DNA from: Diphasiastrum complanatum | Taxonomy: Eukaryota; Streptophyta; Lycopodiopsida; Lycopodiales; Lycopodiaceae | Reading direction: 5' to 3' | Length of the DNA: 64,000 nucleotides | NCBI GenBank assembly: GCA_029204225.1 | Contig: CM055106.1 | Location: 12,947,193 to 13,011,192 of the forward strand | Shown here: positions 58,200 to 64,000 of the stretch, piece after piece | How positions within the stretch are numbered: the stretch's first letter is position 1 | Layout: each line of letters starts with the position of its first letter | Made by a program: the position numbers and the translations under genes | The notes under the pieces: model-generated | Database searches by the model: none | What the model was told of the DNA's origin: nothing | The model's input: the letters and a program-made list of their open reading frames with translations, nothing else

Positions 58200-60340
58200 A
58201 ATATCATGTAATGGGTAACATGATCTTTTTTCCCCAACAATCTCGTACAGATTTTACAAATGTGGAGGAGCAATGATTTTGCAAAGTACTCATATCTTCT
58301 GATGATAGGTTTTCCTTTCTGATAACCTTCTTCCACACTTGTGCCTTTTCCATTCGATTACTTCCAATACTTGTGTGGCTGAAACAATTTCTTTCCAAAT
58401 TCCATATCTGACACTAATTTCTTTGCATGTGTGATTGGATAAGAATCTTCTTGGTTTAGCACCTCCAATTGATGGCTTATTAGGAACATTTTCCTTTTTT
58501 TTTTTCAGAGAGTGTGTCACTTTTTTCAATGGTGACATTCCCTTTCTATAGTCTTGCCTTTGAAAGAACTTCTTCCAACCTCTTAATAGTTGCTTTAGCC
58601 ACAGACTCTGGTTTTGTATTCCATGCAAGGAGAATATGCAGATAAATAAGTTTTTCAATAATATGAACCTCAGCATGCAATGTGCATATGTGAACATGCT
58701 TTAATGGAATTGGCAGCACACTTTTCATATTTGGATCTTCTCCTTCTCGTGTTGGTTGGTCATCCCAAATTCATATTCTAGCAATCCTTCATGCAATAAA
58801 GAAATGGATGCTTTGATGTTGCTCCATGAGAGACATTATACATACATTTCAATGTTTTCAAATCGCCTGCAAGGTGCCATTGAATTTGAAAACTTCCATG
58901 GTTTTCGATTGTAAGTTTTTCACCCTCCAAATGTCTCTTTATAATCTTGCCATAATTTGTACGTGAAAATATTTTATTGTTTTCTTTTTTTAAGACCTGG
59001 AGAAAAGCAAGTAATGCATGACATGTTAATAAAAAAAGACAATGTATTTAATTTTAATAACGATACTTGAAAATAAAATTGAAAAGTATACCTGGAATGC
59101 AGCCAACCACCATATGTGATTTTACGATTGAACACTACACGTTATCTGAAATTTTTTTTCATCAAAGTGACACTCATTCGTTCCAACTTTTGACCTTCGA
59201 TGATTTCAGATTCATCTAATTTCATTACAATAATAATCTTTCCATTTACTTGATGTTTGTCTAGTTTATAGAATCAAATAATGTATTTTAGAACATTTTC
59301 AATATCAAGAAAAATACTATTGCAATCGTTGTATTTGAGCTCACCACATTCTGATTTGTATAAATCAGTTATATGAACTGGTTGGCCAACTACTTTGAAT
59401 ATTCCGTCATTATAATAATTTCTTGTTAATCTTATCTGATATGGACAAGGAAGATAAGTTTTCTTCACCATCACTTGAACTATTCTAAAAGATGTAGAAT
59501 AAGCATTTCTGCTAATTCCAGAATCATCACGTGCAGCTTGTATCACATTTGTATCCAAGTAAGTTTGAACTCTATTCAAAATAGTCTCTACAATTTCTTT
59601 TTTCATTTTTTTAGACCAAGCATTTTTCATCATTGCCTTTGTTGACTTTCTTGGTAAAACATGGCTTAAAGATTCTCCAATGCATGAACGATTTATTAAA
59701 TAGTTCTTTGTCACCAAACATGATCTGCAACAAACACATAAAACTCAAATTATGTTTAATAAATTGATAATGCATATTATCAAATGCAAATCAAACTTAA
59801 AGACAAATACAAATCAAATAACCAATTTATAAGAAAACCTACTTAAATGCTCGAATCTTTTTTTTTTTTTTGATTGCCGCTATGTCATCAATATTCTTCA
59901 TCGGTACTCTTTTTTTTTTTCTTTTTTATCATTGTCTTGTTGATAACTTGTATATCAACAACAGATTTTAAACTGTCGAATCACAACTTCTCCATGGATT
60001 CTAACATATCTTGGTTTGAGCCCCCAAGACTAGTGATATAACATGCTTGAGAGCATTGTTTTCAACACTAGTGTGTTGCACATAATGAAGCAATTTTGAT
60101 TTGCACATTGCAATTGTTGATTAGCAAACTGTAATTGCTGATTAAGACAAGATATGCTATGCATTTCAATATCACGCAACCTTTGACAATATCCAAGTAA
60201 TCCGCTATTTCCTCGCATACAAATATGAGAAGATGAGTTACGAGCTTTGAATCTGGATACAAATTGGTAGTTGGATCTCTAGGATAGATTGATCCATCCA
60301 CCCACAAATCTATATTCTTATGATTATTCATTCTCAATTC
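58200..60340 (-). pseudogene. Unrecognised multi-part gene, possibly transposon-encoded
   Basis: On the minus strand, separate open pieces follow one another: 60337-60068 (IDLWVDGSIYPRDPTTNLYP), 59717-59274 (VQTYLDTNVIQAARDDSGIS, then VVGQPVHITDLYKSECGEL), a continuing stretch to about 59120 (KIIIVMKLDESEIIEGQKL), about 58980-58800 (WHLAGDLKTLKCMYNVSHGA) and 58697-58290 (a lysine-rich segment). The pieces read like one protein with frameshifts or introns. Similar DLKTLKC and KLDESEI phrases exist, to my recollection, in large families of uncharacterised repetitive proteins, but I cannot name the family. No intact frame covers it. Confidence 0.4.
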
Positions 60341-61189
60341 TCTAACTATTGCAGCAACATTCTCTAGAGCTTTTCAATTTTTCTTAATAAATGGAGTGCA
60401 TTCCATAGGAAGTGCAACATGCAAGAACCATTGTTGAAAGCTACAATTCGTAAATGCTTCAAACTACAATAATTCAAACTGAATAGATCTAGCGTACCTT
60501 ACTTTTGTAATGTCTATGTCAGGCTGCAAATTGTCCCACCTTATATTTCATATAAGCAGAGAAAGATTTTAAAAGTACTCATTGGACTCCCGCTTTAGTT
60601 TTTGCAATGAGCACACCAAGATTTACAACGATACTCTTAAAGCTCTAGCCCCAAATATTGAAACAAGAATGCAAAGAAGTTATTACGTCTCATGCTTAAC
60701 TAACTAATGTCTGAAGTTAATCATAGTAGTTAAATGTCGAGCAAGGTCAAAAACTTGGAAAACGGCAACCAAAAGTTATCGGTTCGCATTCTCTCTCTAC
60801 GTAGCCTCTCTCTAAAGTCAAATTTCTTAAAGGGCCCATTCTGAGCCCATATTTTCCCTAATGGCTTTGTAGAGGTATTGGGTTTTTGTGATTTGGATCA
60901 ATATTGAGATAGTTTTGCTCAATTAAGTGGAGGTGGGTCAAATTTGTCAGAATTCTGGAAATTTTCTTTGTTCTTTTTCCAAGTGAGAGAGAAACACTTT
61001 AGAGCTTCCATTTTGAAGTTTTTTTTTTCTATGTTGTAATATTTCTTCAGACTTTTCATTTTGCAAGCTATTTCCTTGAAAAAAGTGAATTTTGCAATTT
61101 TTTTTTCCCATTGTGCATAAACTCCATTGCGCATAAACTTCATCTTAGTGTACCCATAACCTACAGGTCCTTCAATTCTCAAGATGGAT
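60341..61189. other. AT-rich stretch, no gene seen
   Basis: No domain, LTR end or RNA gene is recognised. A minus-strand lysine-rich frame (61182-60919) looks like chance in AT-rich DNA. Confidence 0.5.
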
Positions 61190-64000
61190 GTTGATTCTGA
61201 TTTTGAGTATGTAGATGACAGTGACTCTAAATAGGAGGATCAGTCTAACTATGTTTTTGAAGATCAGTATTATAAGCATTGTGATGGCGAATCCAATCAA
61301 TGCGGACAATATGTGTCATGAGGAGACTGCTTGGAACATAACAAAAAGCATTTTAATGATTATGATCATCAAAAAGCTTACTAGATGAGTCAACATAATT
61401 CAAGTGGTGGTGCTTATAGCAGTGATAGTGACAATGAGCAGCTAAATTCACGTCAATCAAAACGTCATCACTACAGATCCTTATATGGACCATCCTTCCC
61501 AGCCTATGGTGTAAAAATTATGGTGTAAAGACCACATGTCTTTCACAAGTTTGATGGTAGAATTGCTCACATGGATGTGAGAATATGATTAAGGAATCAA
61601 TTTTGGAGGTACTAGGATGATGCAAAGCTCTGAAGCGTAGTGTGAAAAATGCAAAAATAAGCTTGGTAGAGGCCAAAAATCTTGTATATAGATAAACAAA
61701 ATAAAATACATAGTCTTTTTTCTCCTGCATATATACAATCCATTCTGAAAATACATGTATCGAACCTACAATTTTTTTCGGTCTTAGATGTTTCGATAGA
61801 TGTCATGCGACATGTTAACTCGTTTGTGGTAGGGCGCATTGAAAAGAGACCACCATTTGATAGTCTTATCGCTTGCAATTTGAACAGAAACGATAAGGAT
61901 CATGACATGCAAGAGATACGAAATGTTTTAGAACACAATGTCTTGCATAATCCAATATTGCAAAAGTACTTTAGTGTATATGAATATGGCTCTCAGACTC
62001 AGAGCTTGCCATTTGTATCATTAGCCTCGGTCGAAAAAATGCTAGACACAGAAATGGACAGATTTCAAAACATGCACAATGATCCATTCGAATGAGTGTA
62101 CATATTGCTAAAGGACATAACGCCTTGTAGCAGGACACATGAAATTCAAAAAAATGACATATATACATATTCAAATTTACAATTAAGGAATTCAGCGCAT
62201 GAAAGAAATGCGACTTCGATATTCAAAACTAACATATCCGGTTTGCCAATAATAACTGAAGAAAAATTGTTTATCACTTTAGAAAGTGCAATCTTTCCAT
62301 TCTTGTTTCATTTGGGCATGGATATTATGATGGCAAAATACGTTACATAGATTACATAAAAATGAGAGCTGCCACTCTATTCTCGCCATTTATATTATTC
62401 TCTCCATATTTGCTTGTCATGTTCCAAATTAGACAAGCGATTTTGATCACAACAAAAGTCCATCTATTGTATTGCAAAACGACATATTTGATTTTGTCTC
62501 AAAACATCCCCATGCAAATGAACAACAAATTTTTGAAAATGTTTTGAAATTCACTTTGCCACGTGAGATCCCTGGAACACCATCATGGCATCGACGGAAT
62601 TTCAAAGATTTGCTAGCAATGGTGACATATTGGGGTTTGCCAGATTTCTTTCTAACATTGACAAGCGATGAAACTAGTAAGATGCGATGGGTAGAAATTG
62701 CGAAAATAAAAGCACTTGTGAGAAAATATAACAACAATTTTGATTGGAGAAATTGCCCAATTGAATGCTCAATGCTTTTCGTTAAGAAACTGAACTTGTT
62801 CATGAAAACGTTCATTCTTTCGAAAAAATAAATTCTAGGCCATGTCAAACATTACATGCTACGCTATGAATTCCAAAACCGCGGCTCTGTACATGTGCAT
62901 GTCATGTTATGGGTCAAAAGAAAAGATGTGACAAGAATTGGAAATGAAATTAGCGCATTTATTTCTGCCAAATAACGACTCGGTCAACAAATTTTTTGAA
63001 ATTTCATTGGACCTAACTCAAAAACAGCTCTACAAGCTTTGTTGTGCGAAAACAGATACACCATTGTCGATCCTCATGCACAATAAAAACTAGCCCCAAA
63101 ACTGCAAAGATTCGTAAATATGGATTCCCATTCGAAACATGTCTATCTTGCACTGAGCTGGACACGAAAACTGAACGATGGAAATATTTTCGACCAAGGT
63201 TTAAAGATCGGAATGTGGTGCCCTACCATCCAACATCGTGTCTACTATGGCAAGCACACATGAATCTACAGCGAATCACAAACACGGGTTGGTCATACTA
63301 TGTTTTAAAATATGCGATGAAATCAGAACCTACAGGACCATTGAATCTGAATGCAGATGATGCCAAAAGAATAGGATTGAACCATTCAGACGAAAATGTG
63401 TTGAAATTCATATCTAGTTATGTTTTGACAGAACCAATATCATTACCAAAAACTAGTTTCATGTGTTTGCAAATACCTATCATCAAGAGAAGCGAAGCAA
63501 TCCAATACATCGACAACTCTCCACCAGAATTGCGTCGCAAATTTGTTAGTTTTAACAACATAATCCTAATACATCCAACCGATATCTACATGTATGGCCA
63601 GAAGTCCTCGAAACCATTAGTTTTTGTAACTATTGGCGTCAATTCGTTCTGACTAAAATGAAAAGATCTCTTGAAAAAGAACTACATATTGATCAGCTAG
63701 GATACTATCTATACAAGAACAAAAGAATAGTCAGATTCACAAATTATCATCCAACATATCAAACTGAAGGATTTTTTTAAAACATATTGTTAGAAAGATG
63801 TGAGTTCCAAAAAGAAAGAGAGCCTTTGAGCTTTGTCAACACAGATGGCTCGTATTACACTGAATGCATACTATGTGATATCATTCGAAACAAAAGAGAT
63901 AATGAATGCCATGTTGAGGATTATACAAACAAACAGATGCTTCAAGATGAGCAACGACAGCAGATCATGAACATTCTACTGCAACGCAAATCATTTTGTC
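61190..64000 (+). pseudogene. Helitron Rep region, broken, truncated by the window edge
   Basis: A Helitron_like_N domain is recognisable in pieces: LASVEKMLDTEMDRFQ (62020-62070), LFHLGMDIMMAKYVT, and MRAATLFSPFILFSPYLLV (about 62362). TPSWHRRNFKDLLAMVTYWG and PDFFLTLTSDE lie at about 62578-62670. The HUH signature follows at about 62840-62920 as GHVKHYMLRYEFQNRGSVHV then HVMLW. 63044-63652 carries ERWKYFRPRFKDRNVVPYHP and the tyrosine motif YYVLKYAMKSEP. Stops and frame changes occur at 61228, 62094, 62350 and 62831. The Pif1 helicase half expected downstream is outside the window. Confidence 0.85.

Overview
The window looks like repeat-rich DNA from a land plant. It holds Ty1/copia elements primed by an initiator-Met-type site, an Athila/Tat-like Ty3/gypsy element, an L1-type LINE whose ORF1 has a DUF4283-like domain and zinc knuckle, Helitron Rep and Pif1 helicase fragments, and a nuclear gene with GT-AG introns. 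I cannot name the species. A fern, lycophyte or other large-genome plant would fit, but that is a guess. Only two genes look intact and non-transposon: a three-exon DJ-1/PfpI-family gene (13875-14876, minus) and an intronless 407-codon membrane-protein-like gene (19564-20787, minus). Nearly everything else is transposable element, satellite or their remains.

The main structure is a large, imperfect inverted duplication. The left arm (about 2759-17150) and the right arm (about 25889-44500) carry the same material in opposite orientation, around a spacer of about 8.7 kb (17151-25888). Both arms share the same nested history: a LINE, interrupted by copia element B, itself interrupted by copia element A with the same 5-bp target duplication (CTAAG/CTTAG). 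So the duplication happened after those insertions. Later changes differ between the arms. A 5,253-bp gag-protease-only LTR element entered the right arm (27492-32744, target duplication GGAAG), and the empty site survives in the left arm at 13402-13406. The right arm lost the whole DJ-1 gene between two CAAA words, and the left arm lost about 0.9 kb of the LINE.

Region by region: 1-2602 holds the end of a gypsy LTR, a hairpin cluster, two unrelated tandem arrays and a GC-rich foldback minisatellite. 2603-17150 is the left arm with the DJ-1 gene. 17151-24264 holds the 407-codon gene, retroelement remnants and a smaller repeat C'. 24265-25888 is a decayed Helitron helicase on the minus strand. 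25889-46952 is the right arm plus the rest of copia B. 46953-56814 is a decayed Athila/Tat-like gypsy region with two clearly different LTRs. 56572-59850 is repeat C, the inverted partner of C' (22765-24264), with a (GA)81 expansion. 58200-60340 is a broken gene I do not recognise. 61190-64000 is a Helitron Rep region that runs off the window.

The genes do not form a pathway. The interest lies in the layered insertion history, in a non-autonomous retrotransposon whose leader holds a row of matching stem-loops, in a similar row of inverted motifs in the leader of the gypsy region, and in a host gene present in one arm and precisely missing from the other.
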